From positions 1 through 64,000 of the forward strand of contig VGFT01000007.1 of the NCBI GenBank assembly GCA_016868775.1: a DNA stretch of 64,000 nucleotides, written 5' to 3'. Within the stretch, counting starts at the first letter, position 1. Each line of letters starts with the position of its first letter. A model generated the notes under the pieces. It saw only the letters and a list, made by a program, of their open reading frames with translations. It was not told the origin of the DNA and did no database searches. Shown one piece after another: positions 17,669-25,921 of this stretch. The position numbers were made by a program, and so were the translations under genes. Origin of the DNA: Bacteroidota bacterium. GTDB lineage: Bacteria > Bacteroidota > Bacteroidia > Chitinophagales > Chitinophagaceae.

Positions 17669-18826
17669 ATGCCAAAATATCATACCCTCGGTCAGATTCC
17701 CCACAAGCGGCACACGCAGTTCCGTAAACCGGACGGCAGTTTGTACAGCGAGCAGTTGTTCTCGACGGAAGGATTCAGCAATGATTACTCGTTGCTGTAT
17801 CATTGTCATCCACCTACGCAGATCATAAAAACAGAGCCGCAGGTGGATGTATCGCCACAGGTTGCGGAGGAGAAAATGCTCAAGCATCGGAGCTTGGAGG
17901 GATTTAAGGTGCGGCCGGCGGATGATTATTTGGAAAGCCGGGTACCGGTGCTGGTGAACAACGATTGTCACATCGCACTGGCCGCTCCACGAAAAAGCAC
18001 CATCGATTATTTTTACAAGAACACCGATGCCGATGAAATGATCTTTGTGCACGAGGGAAGCGGCAAGGTTTGCACGCCGTATGGGCAGTTGCCTTTTTCA
18101 TATGGCGATTACATTGTGTTGCCGCGCGGCACGATTTACCAGATCCATTTTTATACGCCACAGAATCGGTTATTTATCGTGGAGTCGTTTTCGCCTTTGC
18201 GTTTTCCGAAGCGATACCTCAGCAAATACGGACAGTTGATGGAACATTCGCCGTATTGTGAGCGGGATATTCGTCCTCCGCAGGACATTCAAACCTTCGA
18301 CCAGTCCGGTGATTTTTTGATCCGCGCCAAAAAGCAGGGGGTGTTGTACGGACTTCATTATGGCATGCATCCGTTTGATGTGATCGGTTGGGACGGATGT
18401 TGTTACCCCTATATTTTTTCCATTCACGATTTTGAACCCATTACCGGGCGGGTACACATGCCGCCACCCACGCACCAGACCTTCGAGGCAGATGCGTTTG
18501 TGGTTTGTTCCTTTGTGCCCCGGATGTATGATTATCATCCGCAGGGTATTCCGGCCCCTTATAATCATAGCAACATCGACAGCGACGAGGTTTTGTATTA
18601 TGTGGACGGGGAATTCATGAGTCGGAAGCACGTGACTCGGGGGATGATCACCTTGCATCCGGCGGGCATTCCGCATGGTCCGCATCCGGGCGCGGTGGAA
18701 AAAAGCATTGGTGCCAAGGAAACCAAGGAGTTGGCCGTGATGGTGGACACGTTCCGGCCCCTGAAACTCACCAAGCAAGCTTTATCCATTGAAAATCAGG
18801 ATTATGTGATGAGCTGGGCGGAGTAA
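17669..18826 (+). CDS. hmgA: Homogentisate 1,2-dioxygenase
   Basis: 385 residues. It opens the aromatic ring of homogentisate to maleylacetoacetate in tyrosine/phenylalanine breakdown, using non-heme iron. Two cupin halves are seen: DEMIFVHEGSGKVCTPYG...YIVLPRGTIYQI (about residues 120-170) and a C-terminal half with MPPPTHQTFEADAFVVCSF, YNHSNIDSDEVLYYVDGEFM and ITLHPAGIPHGPHPG, which carries the histidine and glutamate iron ligands. It stands alone here; no fumarylacetoacetase or HPPD neighbour is present, so the rest of the pathway is elsewhere. Confidence 0.95.
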   Translation: MPKYHTLGQIPHKRHTQFRKPDGSLYSEQLFSTEGFSNDYSLLYHCHPPTQIIKTEPQVDVSPQVAEEKMLKHRSLEGFKVRPADDYLESRVPVLVNNDCHIALAAPRKSTIDYFYKNTDADEMIFVHEGSGKVCTPYGQLPFSYGDYIVLPRGTIYQIHFYTPQNRLFIVESFSPLRFPKRYLSKYGQLMEHSPYCERDIRPPQDIQTFDQSGDFLIRAKKQGVLYGLHYGMHPFDVIGWDGCCYPYIFSIHDFEPITGRVHMPPPTHQTFEADAFVVCSFVPRMYDYHPQGIPAPYNHSNIDSDEVLYYVDGEFMSRKHVTRGMITLHPAGIPHGPHPGAVEKSIGAKETKELAVMVDTFRPLKLTKQALSIENQDYVMSWAE

Positions 18827-18925
18827 CAGAACCGAGCTAGTACTGCCTGTTTTGGGCTGAAAATCAGGAATTTATCCCCAGCCTATTTTTTTTGATCGCC
18901 CCTTTCTTTTTCGGGGTGGGTGCTG

Positions 18926-18933
18926 TATCTTTG
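18926..18933 (+). promoter_or_regulatory. -7 promoter element TATCTTTG before infA
   Basis: A perfect TAnnTTTG, 15 bases before the infA ATG, with T-rich sequence (18887-18911) further up. It suggests that the infA-rplQ cluster starts its own transcript here rather than being read from an upstream secY. Confidence 0.65.
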
Positions 18934-18948
18934 CACCCCCAATTTCAT

Positions 18949-19167
18949 ATGTCCAAACAACCCCTGATCAAGCAAGATGGCATCATTCTGGAGGCCCTCT
19001 CCAATGCCATGTTTCGCGTCAGGTTGGAAAATGGGCATGAGATCCTGGCAACGATCTCCGGAAAGATGCGCATGCATTACATCCGAATCCTGCCGGGTGA
19101 CAAAGTGGGGGTGGAATTGTCTCCGTACGACCTGACCCGCGGGCGGATCAATTTCCGATACAAATAA
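18949..19167 (+). CDS. infA: Translation initiation factor IF-1
   Basis: 72 residues, exactly the usual length, from the ATG at 18949. An S1/OB-fold protein that binds the ribosomal A site during initiation. Signatures: [59 protein letters not shown]. It begins the cluster infA-rpmJ-rpsM-rpsK-rpsD-rpoA-rplQ. Here it follows homogentisate dioxygenase and not secY/map, which often precede infA. Confidence 0.97.
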   Translation: MSKQPLIKQDGIILEALSNAMFRVRLENGHEILATISGKMRMHYIRILPGDKVGVELSPYDLTRGRINFRYK

Positions 19168-19192
19168 TTTAAAGGCGTAGAAAAAAACGATT

Positions 19193-19309
19193 ATGAAAGT
19201 TAGAGCCTCCATCAAGAAACGCAGCGTCGATTGCAAGATCGTCCGTCGCAAAGGCAAGCTGTACATCATCAACAAAAAGAATCCTCGCTTCAAGCAGCGT
19301 CAGGGTTGA
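19193..19309 (+). CDS. rpmJ: 50S ribosomal protein L36 (C-minus form)
   Basis: 38 residues ([20 protein letters not shown]...NPRFKQRQG), in the usual place between infA and rpsM. Zinc-binding L36 carries four ligands (three Cys and a His); here only Cys14 remains, and the usual histidine position in the PKHKQRQG tail is Phe. This is the zinc-free C-minus type. Confidence 0.96.
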   Translation: MKVRASIKKRSVDCKIVRRKGKLYIINKKNPRFKQRQG

Positions 19310-19344
19310 TTCATCATTCATTAAACATCATCAAGCAATAATTT

Positions 19345-19725
19345 ATGGCTCGTATCGCCGGCGTTGATTTACCAAAAAATAAAAGGGGAGAGATCGGACT
19401 GACCTATATCTATGGTATTGGTCCCTCTACTGCCAAGTACATCCTTGACAAGAACAACATTGATCGCAGCAAAAAAGTTAATCAGTGGAACGACGATGAA
19501 CTCAATGCAATCCGGAACACCATCACCGAGGAGATGAAGGTGGAAGGACAGTCGCGTTCAGAGGTGCAGATGAGCATCAAGCGTTTGTTGGACATTGCTT
19601 GCTACCGCGGACTGCGTCATCGGAAGGGACTTCCGGTTCGGGGTCAGCGGACCAAGACCAACAGCCGTACCCGTAAAGGAAAGCGTAAAACCGTTGCCGG
19701 TAAGAAGAAGGCACCGAAGAAATAA
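19345..19725 (+). CDS. rpsM: 30S ribosomal protein S13
   Basis: 126 residues. It sits in the 30S head, contacting 16S rRNA and P-site tRNA. Signatures: [34 protein letters not shown] (helix-hairpin-helix) and [20 protein letters not shown] with a basic lysine-rich tail. It lies 35 bases after rpmJ and is followed by an unusually long 150-base spacer. Confidence 0.98.
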   Translation: MARIAGVDLPKNKRGEIGLTYIYGIGPSTAKYILDKNNIDRSKKVNQWNDDELNAIRNTITEEMKVEGQSRSEVQMSIKRLLDIACYRGLRHRKGLPVRGQRTKTNSRTRKGKRKTVAGKKKAPKK

Positions 19726-19731
19726 ACTTGA

Positions 19732-19758
19732 CGATCGCCGGCGGTATGTCGGTGATCG
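19732..19758 (+). promoter_or_regulatory. Hairpin in the rpsM-rpsK spacer
   Basis: CGATCGCCG (19732-19740) pairs with CGGTGATCG (19750-19758) through nine positions including one G-U pair, around a nine-base loop. No T-run follows, so it is not an ordinary terminator. A processing or regulatory role in the ribosomal protein transcript is possible. Confidence 0.4.
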
Positions 19759-19875
19759 GACTTACTCCCTGAACCTGTTCTCGATCCGGATCGCCTCATA
19801 AGTCGGCAGGAGGAAAGAAAGCAGTCCCGGCCCGGCCGGTGAAACAAAAACCAGTTGACTACCTAAAAAGAACAA

Positions 19876-20289
19876 ATGGCAAAAGCACAACAACAACAGC
19901 AGCCCAGCGCCAAAGCCGCTGCAAAAAAACGGGTGGTAAAAGTAGACGCCTACGGCGATGCACACATTTCCGCTACGTTCAACAACATCATCATCAGCCT
20001 TACAAACAAGACCGGTCAGGTGATTGCCTGGAGCAGTGCCGGTAAGATGGGATTCCGTGGTTCCAAGAAGAACACGCCCTATGCTGCGCAGATGGCTGCA
20101 GCCGATGCGGCCAAAACGGCTACTGATGCCGGCCTGAAGCGGGTGGATGTATATGTAAAAGGTCCGGGTTCCGGTCGCGAAGGAGCGATTCGTTCGCTTT
20201 CTCAGAACGGGATCGAGATCGTAATGATCAAGGATGTGACGCCGATGCCACACAATGGCTGCCGTCCACCTAAAAAACGACGTGTGTAA
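19876..20289 (+). CDS. rpsK: 30S ribosomal protein S11
   Basis: 137 residues. It lies on the 30S platform near the mRNA E site. Signatures: [57 protein letters not shown] and the C-terminal [18 protein letters not shown]. The N-terminus has an extra Gln/Ala/Lys-rich stretch of about 20 residues before the conserved core. It follows rpsM after a 150-base structured spacer. Confidence 0.98.
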   Translation: MAKAQQQQQPSAKAAAKKRVVKVDAYGDAHISATFNNIIISLTNKTGQVIAWSSAGKMGFRGSKKNTPYAAQMAAADAAKTATDAGLKRVDVYVKGPGSGREGAIRSLSQNGIEIVMIKDVTPMPHNGCRPPKKRRV

Positions 20290-20292
20290 CCC

Positions 20293-20407
20293 GAGTGGCG
20301 CAGGCCACTCACTGACATAGCCTGTCTGGTTTCATTTCAACAAAGGGCATCCGATTGATTTTTTAAAAGCTTTTTACGGATCGAGGTGCCGGTTTCTAAA
20401 AAAGCTT
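20293..20407 (+). promoter_or_regulatory. Two-hairpin leader between rpsK and rpsD
   Basis: GAGTGGC (20293-20299) pairs perfectly with GCCACTC (20304-20310) around GCAG. Further on, AAGCTTTTTA (20367-20376) pairs with TAAAAAAGCTT (20397-20407) with one bulged A around a 20-base loop, ending 15 bases before the rpsD start. In E. coli, S4 represses its own operon through an mRNA structure. This leader is a candidate S4 target, but that is inference from position only. Confidence 0.45.
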
Positions 20408-20422
20408 AAATGAACAACAAAC

Positions 20423-21028
20423 ATGGCAAGGTACAAAGGTCCAAAGACCAAGATCTCCCGAATTTTCGGGGAGCCCATTCTGGGCAATGGAAAATGGCTG
20501 GGAAAGAACAGCAACCCGCCCGGTCAACACGGCGAAAAGCGCAAGCGCAAATCGCTTGGTGAATTCGCGTTGCAATTGCGCGAGAAGCAAAAAGCCAAGT
20601 ATACCTATGGGGTACTCGAGCGTCAATTCCGCAAAACATTTGAGGAGGCTGCCCGTCGCAAGGGTGCCACCGGTGAGAACCTGATCAAGTTGCTCGAGGC
20701 GCGTCTCGACAATGCGATCTTCCGCATGGGCATTGCCCCTTCTCGTCCGGCTGCTCGTCAGCTCGTCAGCCACAAGCACATCGAGGTGAACGGTCATGTT
20801 GTAAACGTTCCTTCCTATTCGCTGAAACCCGGAGACGTGGTGTCGGTAAAAGAGGGAAGTCGCGAGCGCAGCAGTGTCCAGAGCATGGTCCGCGCCAAGA
20901 ATCCAAAGTTTAGCTGGGTGGATTTCAGCGAGACCGAGTTCAAGGGCACGTTTCTGGCCTATCCGGAGCGCGATGCCGTACCGGAGAACATCAAGGAGCA
21001 GCTCATCGTGGAATTGTACTCCAAATAA
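20423..21028 (+). CDS. rpsD: 30S ribosomal protein S4 (C-minus form)
   Basis: 201 residues. A primary 16S rRNA binder that nucleates 30S assembly, and in many bacteria the repressor of the alpha operon. Signatures: MARYKGPKTKISRIFGEPIL, LRLEARLD-type LIKLLEARLDNAIFRMGIAP, and the S4 RNA-binding domain RPAARQLVSHKHIEVNGHVV. It lacks the N-terminal zinc cysteines. A 133-base spacer with two hairpins precedes it. Confidence 0.98.
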   Translation: MARYKGPKTKISRIFGEPILGNGKWLGKNSNPPGQHGEKRKRKSLGEFALQLREKQKAKYTYGVLERQFRKTFEEAARRKGATGENLIKLLEARLDNAIFRMGIAPSRPAARQLVSHKHIEVNGHVVNVPSYSLKPGDVVSVKEGSRERSSVQSMVRAKNPKFSWVDFSETEFKGTFLAYPERDAVPENIKEQLIVELYSK

Positions 21029-21066
21029 TTGACCGAACCCCATCTACAACACATAAAAGGAATAAC

Positions 21067-22068
21067 ATGGCAATATTGAATTTTCAAAAACCGGATAAGA
21101 TCATTCTGCAGAAGGCAACCGATTTCGAGGCACAATTCGAATTTCGTCCCCTTGAACCCGGATACGGCGTAACCATCGGGAATGCCTTGCGTCGCGTGCT
21201 GCTGAACTCCCTCGAAGGATATGCCATCGTTGGCGTAAAGATCGAAGGCGTTGAGCACGAATTCGCTACCCTCAAGGGCGTGAGCGAAGATGTGGTAGAG
21301 ATCTTCCTGAACTTGAAGCAAGTTCGCTTCAAGAAAAAAGGTGATCATGACCTCACGCAGGATAAGATCCATCTGACCATTAAAGGAAAAAGTGAATTCA
21401 CCGCCGGTATGATTGGCGATGCCTCTGCTTCTTTCCAAGTCATGAACCCCGAGTTGCTGATCTGCACCCTCGATCCTTCCTCCAAACTGGAGATCGAGCT
21501 CACCATTGGCAAGGGCCGTGGATACGTTCCTGCCGAGGACAACAAAGTAGCGGATGCCCCTATGGGATACATTCCCATTGATTCGATCTTCACGCCCATC
21601 AAAAATGTGAAGTACACCATCGAGAATACCCGGGTAGAGCAGCGCACCGACTTCGAAAAACTGGTCATGGAAGTTTCAACCGATGGAACCATCCATCCGG
21701 AAGAGGCCGTGAAGCAAGCTTCGCGCATCCTGATCCAGCACCTGATGATCATTACCGACGAGAACATAACCTTCGATAATAAAGAAGTGAAGAAAGAAGA
21801 CCTGGTGGATGAGCAGACCCTCCAACTCCGTAAGGTGTTGAAGACTCCGCTGGAGGACCTAGATCTGTCCGTTCGCGCCTTCAACTGTCTGAAAGCCGCC
21901 AAGATCAACTCGCTCAGCGAGCTTGTTCAGTACGAGCAGGAAGACCTGATGAAGTTCCGCAACTTCGGACAGAAGTCGCTCTCCGAGATCGAGCAGGTGC
22001 TCACCGATCGTGGACTGCATTTCGGAATGGACCTTCCCAAGCTCGGCATCGAAGTCAGCGAAATCTAA
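21067..22068 (+). CDS. rpoA: DNA-directed RNA polymerase alpha subunit
   Basis: 333 residues. The N-terminal assembly domain carries FEFRPLEPGYGVTIGNALRR, VLLNSLEGYAIVGVKIEGV, MGYIPIDSIFTPIKNVKYTI and DFEKLVMEVSTDGTIHPEEA. After a short linker the C-terminal domain (about 260-333) has LDLSVRAFNCLKAAKINSLS and FRNFGQKSLSEIEQVL, the part that contacts DNA and regulators. It lies in the standard rpsD-rpoA-rplQ order. Confidence 0.98.
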   Translation: MAILNFQKPDKIILQKATDFEAQFEFRPLEPGYGVTIGNALRRVLLNSLEGYAIVGVKIEGVEHEFATLKGVSEDVVEIFLNLKQVRFKKKGDHDLTQDKIHLTIKGKSEFTAGMIGDASASFQVMNPELLICTLDPSSKLEIELTIGKGRGYVPAEDNKVADAPMGYIPIDSIFTPIKNVKYTIENTRVEQRTDFEKLVMEVSTDGTIHPEEAVKQASRILIQHLMIITDENITFDNKEVKKEDLVDEQTLQLRKVLKTPLEDLDLSVRAFNCLKAAKINSLSELVQYEQEDLMKFRNFGQKSLSEIEQVLTDRGLHFGMDLPKLGIEVSEI

Positions 22069-22137
22069 ATCACGGAAAGTAGGTTGTAATTCCTGACACG
22101 GTACAACCGAATTTTATAAACCCGTCAAACAAACAAC

Positions 22138-22632
22138 ATGCGTCACGGAGACAAAGTCAAAAACCTAAGCCGTACCAAAGCACACCGCGAGGCGTTGCTG
22201 AGCAATCTGGCTTGCCAATTGATCCAACACAAACGGATCGTTACCACCACTGCCAAGGCTAAAGCCCTGCGCATATTCGTTGAACCCCTGATCACCAAAG
22301 CGAAAACCAACACCACGCATCAACGCCGGGTTGTGTTCAGCTACCTGGGCGATAAAGAGGCCATCAAGGAACTGTTCGGCGCTGTAGCTGAAATGATCGG
22401 TGGCCGTCCGGGCGGATACACCCGAATCATCAAGTTGGGCGCCCGTCCCGGCGACAACGCTGAAACAGCGATGATCGAACTGGTGGATTTCAACGAGATC
22501 TACGGAAAAGGTACGGAAGCGACCAAAGCACCTGCCAAGAAAACCCGTCGCTCCGCTGGTTCTAAGAAAAAAGCGGAAGCTGCACCGGCTGAAACCGAAG
22601 CCCTTGCAGCAGATGCACCGGCTGCGGAATAA
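22138..22632 (+). CDS. rplQ: 50S ribosomal protein L17
   Basis: 164 residues. The core (residues 1 to about 120) is typical: [60 protein letters not shown] and [13 protein letters not shown] low-complexity Ala/Lys/Glu extension of about 40 residues follows, as in other Bacteroidota. The 69-base gap from rpoA contains GGTTGTA (22082-22088) paired with TACAACC (22102-22108). Last gene of the cluster. Confidence 0.98.
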   Translation: MRHGDKVKNLSRTKAHREALLSNLACQLIQHKRIVTTTAKAKALRIFVEPLITKAKTNTTHQRRVVFSYLGDKEAIKELFGAVAEMIGGRPGGYTRIIKLGARPGDNAETAMIELVDFNEIYGKGTEATKAPAKKTRRSAGSKKKAEAAPAETEALAADAPAAE

Positions 22633-22650
22633 CACCAAAAAATCCATTTC

Positions 22651-22681
22651 AATCCCGACCTCACCGGTCGGGATTTTTTTA
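22651..22681 (+). terminator. Rho-independent terminator after rplQ
   Basis: A perfect 10-base-pair stem, AATCCCGACC with GGTCGGGATT, around a TCACC loop, running into seven T residues. It ends the infA-rplQ transcript. Confidence 0.93.
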
Positions 22682-22703
22682 TGTTGCCCTGCCGGGGGTT
22701 GTT

Positions 22704-22711
22704 TATTTTTG
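22704..22711 (+). promoter_or_regulatory. -7 promoter element TATTTTTG before aguB
   Basis: A perfect TAnnTTTG 16 bases before the ATG, with a TTG at 22684-22686 17 bases upstream as the -33 element. It directly follows the rplQ terminator. Confidence 0.7.
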
Positions 22712-22727
22712 AATCTCAATTTTAGTC

Positions 22728-23600
22728 ATGCGAAACGTTTCTGTCGGACTCGTCCAAATGAATTGCTCGGCCGATAAAGCCGAGAATCTGAAAAAAGCCA
22801 TCGATGGCATTCGCGCCGCCGCCGCGCAAGGCGCCCAGATCGTTTGCTTGCAGGAATTATTTACCTCGCTGTACTTCTGTGACGTGGAAGAGTATGCCAA
22901 CTTTCAATTGGCGGAGCCGATTCCGGGTCCCACTACCGAAGCCCTCCAACCCATTGCCCGCGAATTGAACCTGGTGATCGTGGCTTCCCTGTTCGAGAAA
23001 CGAGCAGAGGGGCTTTATCACAATACCACCGCCGTCATCGATGCCGACGGTAGCTACCTCGGTAAATACCGGAAAATGCACATTCCCGACGACCCGGCCT
23101 ATTTTGAAAAGTTTTATTTCACACCGGGCGATCTGGGCTACAAAGTCTTCAAGACCAAATACGCCACCCTCGGCGTGTTGATCTGTTGGGATCAGTGGTA
23201 TCCCGAAGCAGCGCGCATCACATCTCTCATGGGTGCCGAGATCCTGTTCTATCCCACCGCCATTGGCTGGGCCACGGCGCAGGATGAGGCTACCAATACC
23301 GAACAATACAACGCCTGGCAAACTATTCAACGCAGCCACGCCGTGGCCAATGGCGTGCATGTCGTAAGCGTGAACCGGGTTGGGTTTGAACAGAACGGTG
23401 CCATGAAATTCTGGGGCGGCTCTTTCGTGTCCAATCCCTTTGGATACATCCTCTACCAATCCTCACATGAGCAGGAAGAAACCAAGGTTATTACGATTGA
23501 CCTCTCGGAAACAGATCGCTATCGGACACATTGGCCTTTTTTGCGGGATCGGCGGATTGATTCGTATGAGGGAATTACCAGGCGGTATTTGGATGAGTAA
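22728..23600 (+). CDS. aguB: N-carbamoylputrescine amidase
   Basis: 290 residues, nitrilase/carbon-nitrogen hydrolase family. It hydrolyses N-carbamoylputrescine to putrescine, CO2 and ammonia. The catalytic triad is visible: Glu43 (VCLQELF), Lys116 (YRKMHIPD), Cys153 (LICWDQWYPEA). The DDPAYFEKFYFTPGD stretch is typical of AguB. The next gene is agmatine deiminase, which makes its substrate, so the specific call is well supported by context. Confidence 0.95.
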   Translation: MRNVSVGLVQMNCSADKAENLKKAIDGIRAAAAQGAQIVCLQELFTSLYFCDVEEYANFQLAEPIPGPTTEALQPIARELNLVIVASLFEKRAEGLYHNTTAVIDADGSYLGKYRKMHIPDDPAYFEKFYFTPGDLGYKVFKTKYATLGVLICWDQWYPEAARITSLMGAEILFYPTAIGWATAQDEATNTEQYNAWQTIQRSHAVANGVHVVSVNRVGFEQNGAMKFWGGSFVSNPFGYILYQSSHEQEETKVITIDLSETDRYRTHWPFLRDRRIDSYEGITRRYLDE

Positions 23601-23605
23601 TGTGC

Positions 23606-23638
23606 CCTCCTTCGCCAAGGCTTCGGCGGGCGGGGGAT
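23606..23638 (+). repeat. Short GC-rich intergenic element (CCTTCGCCAAGGCTTCGGCG type)
   Basis: The element lies between aguB and aguA and has CGCC/GGCG arms around an AAGGCTT centre. Its translation in one frame, SFAKASAGG, is a peptide I recall seeing at the ends of many mis-extended environmental Bacteroidota proteins, which suggests a dispersed repeat. A related palindrome, CCGCCTTCGGCGG, lies at 56003-56015 before lon. Confidence 0.5.
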
Positions 23639-23676
23639 GAGATTTTTAGTTAGTAAAATAGTTTAGGTTGGAATCG

Positions 23677-24720
23677 ATGAAGTTTACGCCCAGGGAGTTG
23701 GGATATTATTTTCCGGCGGAGTTTGCGCCGCATCGGGCTACTTGGTTAAGTTGGCCGCATAAGGAAGCGTCGTGGCCGGGTAAGATCCATACCATTTTTC
23801 CCGCTTATGCCCGTTTCATCAAAGAACTTACAAAAGGCGAACGCGTTTGTATCAACGTGGCCGATGAAGCCATGAAGGCTTTCGCGATCTCGTGGTTGGA
23901 AAAAGAAGCCGTTGATCTTTCGCAGGTAGATTTTTTCTTTCATCCAACCAACGATGCCTGGTGCCGCGATCATGGTCCTGCTTTCCTAATCAACCCCCAA
24001 GCGGACCAGCCGAAGGTTATTGTGGATTGGAACTACAATGCCTGGGGAAATAAATATCCGCCTTATGACCTGGATGATATTATACCTACCACTATCGGGG
24101 AGGCCCTGAACCTCCCAGTCTTCCACCCGGGTATTATCATGGAAGGCGGATCGGTGGAGTTCAATGGTGCCGGAACGGTCATGACCTCTACGGCCTGTTT
24201 GCTAAATCCCAACCGAAATCCCCACTTGAATCAGGCCCAAATTGAAAAATTTCTGATCGACTATTATGGAATGAAACAAGTGTTATGGGTCGATGAAGGG
24301 ATCGTGGGAGACGATACGGACGGTCACATTGATGATACCGTTCGTTTCGTGAATGAAGACACCGTGATCACGGTGATCGAAGAGGATAAAAACGATGCCA
24401 ATTACGAATTGCTGCAACACAACCTGCGTCAGCTGAAACAGATGCGGCTGCTAAGTGGAAAGGCGCTCAACATCCTTGAGCTGCCCATGCCGGAGGAGTT
24501 GATCTATGAGGACCAGCGACTGCCCTGCTCCTACGCCAATTTTTACATCGCCAATCAATCGGTAATCGTACCCACATTCCGAAGCCAGCGTGACGACCGC
24601 GCCCTGCAGATCATCCAATCTGCTTTTCCGGATCGGGAAGTGGTGGGGATCGATTCCACCGATATCATATGGGGACTCGGCAGCTTCCATTGCCTCTCGC
24701 AGCAAGAGCCCTTGATCTGA
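23677..24720 (+). CDS. aguA: Agmatine deiminase
   Basis: 347 residues from the ATG at 23677; the frame extends to a TTG at 23668, which I think is less likely. It converts agmatine to N-carbamoylputrescine and ammonia. Guanidino-group-modifying (pentein) fold: FAPHRATWLSWPHKE, NDAWCRDHGPAFLIN, GGSVEFNGAGTVMTSTACLL, DDTDGHIDDTVRFVNEDTV and the catalytic Cys339 in GSFHCLSQQEP. Downstream of aguB, so the two complete the arginine-derived route to putrescine. Peptidyl-arginine deiminases of the same superfamily are the alternative; the aguB partner argues against that. Confidence 0.94.
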   Translation: MKFTPRELGYYFPAEFAPHRATWLSWPHKEASWPGKIHTIFPAYARFIKELTKGERVCINVADEAMKAFAISWLEKEAVDLSQVDFFFHPTNDAWCRDHGPAFLINPQADQPKVIVDWNYNAWGNKYPPYDLDDIIPTTIGEALNLPVFHPGIIMEGGSVEFNGAGTVMTSTACLLNPNRNPHLNQAQIEKFLIDYYGMKQVLWVDEGIVGDDTDGHIDDTVRFVNEDTVITVIEEDKNDANYELLQHNLRQLKQMRLLSGKALNILELPMPEELIYEDQRLPCSYANFYIANQSVIVPTFRSQRDDRALQIIQSAFPDREVVGIDSTDIIWGLGSFHCLSQQEPLI

Positions 24721-24768
24721 GGGGGCGGAATTGTGGACATCTTTGTGGGAGAAAAAGTCAACCTCCCC

Positions 24769-24776
24769 TAATTTTG
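24769..24776 (+). promoter_or_regulatory. -7 promoter element TAATTTTG before carA
   Basis: A perfect TAnnTTTG, 28 bases before the carA ATG, with a TTTG at 24742-24745 (23-base spacing). Confidence 0.6.
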
Positions 24777-24804
24777 CTCAATTTGTTTTTTAAAAACCGA
24801 TTTT

Positions 24805-25905
24805 ATGTCGACCAATTCTACTCCTGCGGTCTTGTTGTTGACGGATGGGACCCTGGCCCGGGGTTTTGCCTTTGGTGCCCTTGGCACCACCACCGGGGAG
24901 ATCTGTTTCAATACCGGAATGACCGGCTATCAGGAAGTGTTTACCGACCCCAGTTATTTTGGGCAGATCCTGATCATGAACAATGCCCACGTTGGAAATT
25001 ATGGGGTAAAGGATTCGGATGTGGAGTCGGATTCAGTGAAGATCAGCGGACTGATCGGTCGCAATCTGGAAGATCAGTATTCTCGAAAGATGGCGGATGA
25101 TTCGCTGGATCAATACCTGAAAAAAAATGGTATCGTGTCGATTACCGGGGTAGATACCCGGGCGCTGGTGGAGCATATCCGTCAGACCGGCGCCATGAAT
25201 TGCATCATTTCTTCGGAGACCACTGATATCGAGGCGCTGAAAAAACAATTAAAAGCCGTGCCCGACATGAACGGATTGGAGTTGGCTTCGAAAGTGAGTA
25301 CTCCATCCCCCTACGTGCTGGGAGAGGATACCGGTGTGCGGATCGCAGTAATGGATTATGGCGTAAAGAAAAATATTCTGCAGTGCATGGTCGAGCGCGG
25401 AGCTCAAGTGAAAGTGTTTCCGGCAAAAACACCTTTGTCGGAGGTGGAAGCGTACCAGCCTCACGGATATTTCATTTCAAATGGTCCGGGTGATCCGGCG
25501 CCGATGGATTATGCCATTCAAACCGTTCGCGCGTTGTTGGAAAAGAATAAGCCCTTGTTTGGGATCTGTCTTGGACATCAATTGTTGGCGCTGGCCAATG
25601 GAGTCTCAACCTTCAAGATGCATCATGGGCATCGGGGATTGAACCATCCGGTCAAAAATCTGGTTACCGGTCGATCTGAGATCACGACGCAAAACCATGG
25701 GTTTGGCGTAGATCCGGTTTCCATCTCGAAATCCGAGCAAATTGAAGTGACGCACGTGAACCTGAACGATCAGTCTATCGAAGGCATTCGCGTAAAGGGT
25801 AAGCCGGCATTCTCGGTGCAGTATCATCCGGAGGCTACGCCCGGTCCGCACGACAGCCGCTACTTATTCGATCAGTTCCTGGACATGGTTCGGGCTCATG
25901 CCTGA
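24805..25905 (+). CDS. carA: Carbamoyl-phosphate synthase small (glutaminase) subunit
   Basis: 366 residues. It supplies ammonia from glutamine to CarB for carbamoyl phosphate (pyrimidines, arginine). The N-terminal CPSase_sm domain has LTDGTLARGFAFG and GEICFNTGMTGYQEVFTDPS. The class I glutamine amidotransferase domain has FGICLGHQLLALANG with nucleophile Cys255, NHGFGVD, and QYHPEATPGPHDS with His and Glu. CarB is not in this window. Confidence 0.97.
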   Translation: MSTNSTPAVLLLTDGTLARGFAFGALGTTTGEICFNTGMTGYQEVFTDPSYFGQILIMNNAHVGNYGVKDSDVESDSVKISGLIGRNLEDQYSRKMADDSLDQYLKKNGIVSITGVDTRALVEHIRQTGAMNCIISSETTDIEALKKQLKAVPDMNGLELASKVSTPSPYVLGEDTGVRIAVMDYGVKKNILQCMVERGAQVKVFPAKTPLSEVEAYQPHGYFISNGPGDPAPMDYAIQTVRALLEKNKPLFGICLGHQLLALANGVSTFKMHHGHRGLNHPVKNLVTGRSEITTQNHGFGVDPVSISKSEQIEVTHVNLNDQSIEGIRVKGKPAFSVQYHPEATPGPHDSRYLFDQFLDMVRAHA

Positions 25906-25921
25906 TCCGTATATTCGAGTT

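Noticed and set aside
18841-18900. Terminator after hmgA
   Set aside because: GGCTG/CAGCC arms followed by a T-run exist, but the stem is only five pairs with a long loop; too weak to call.
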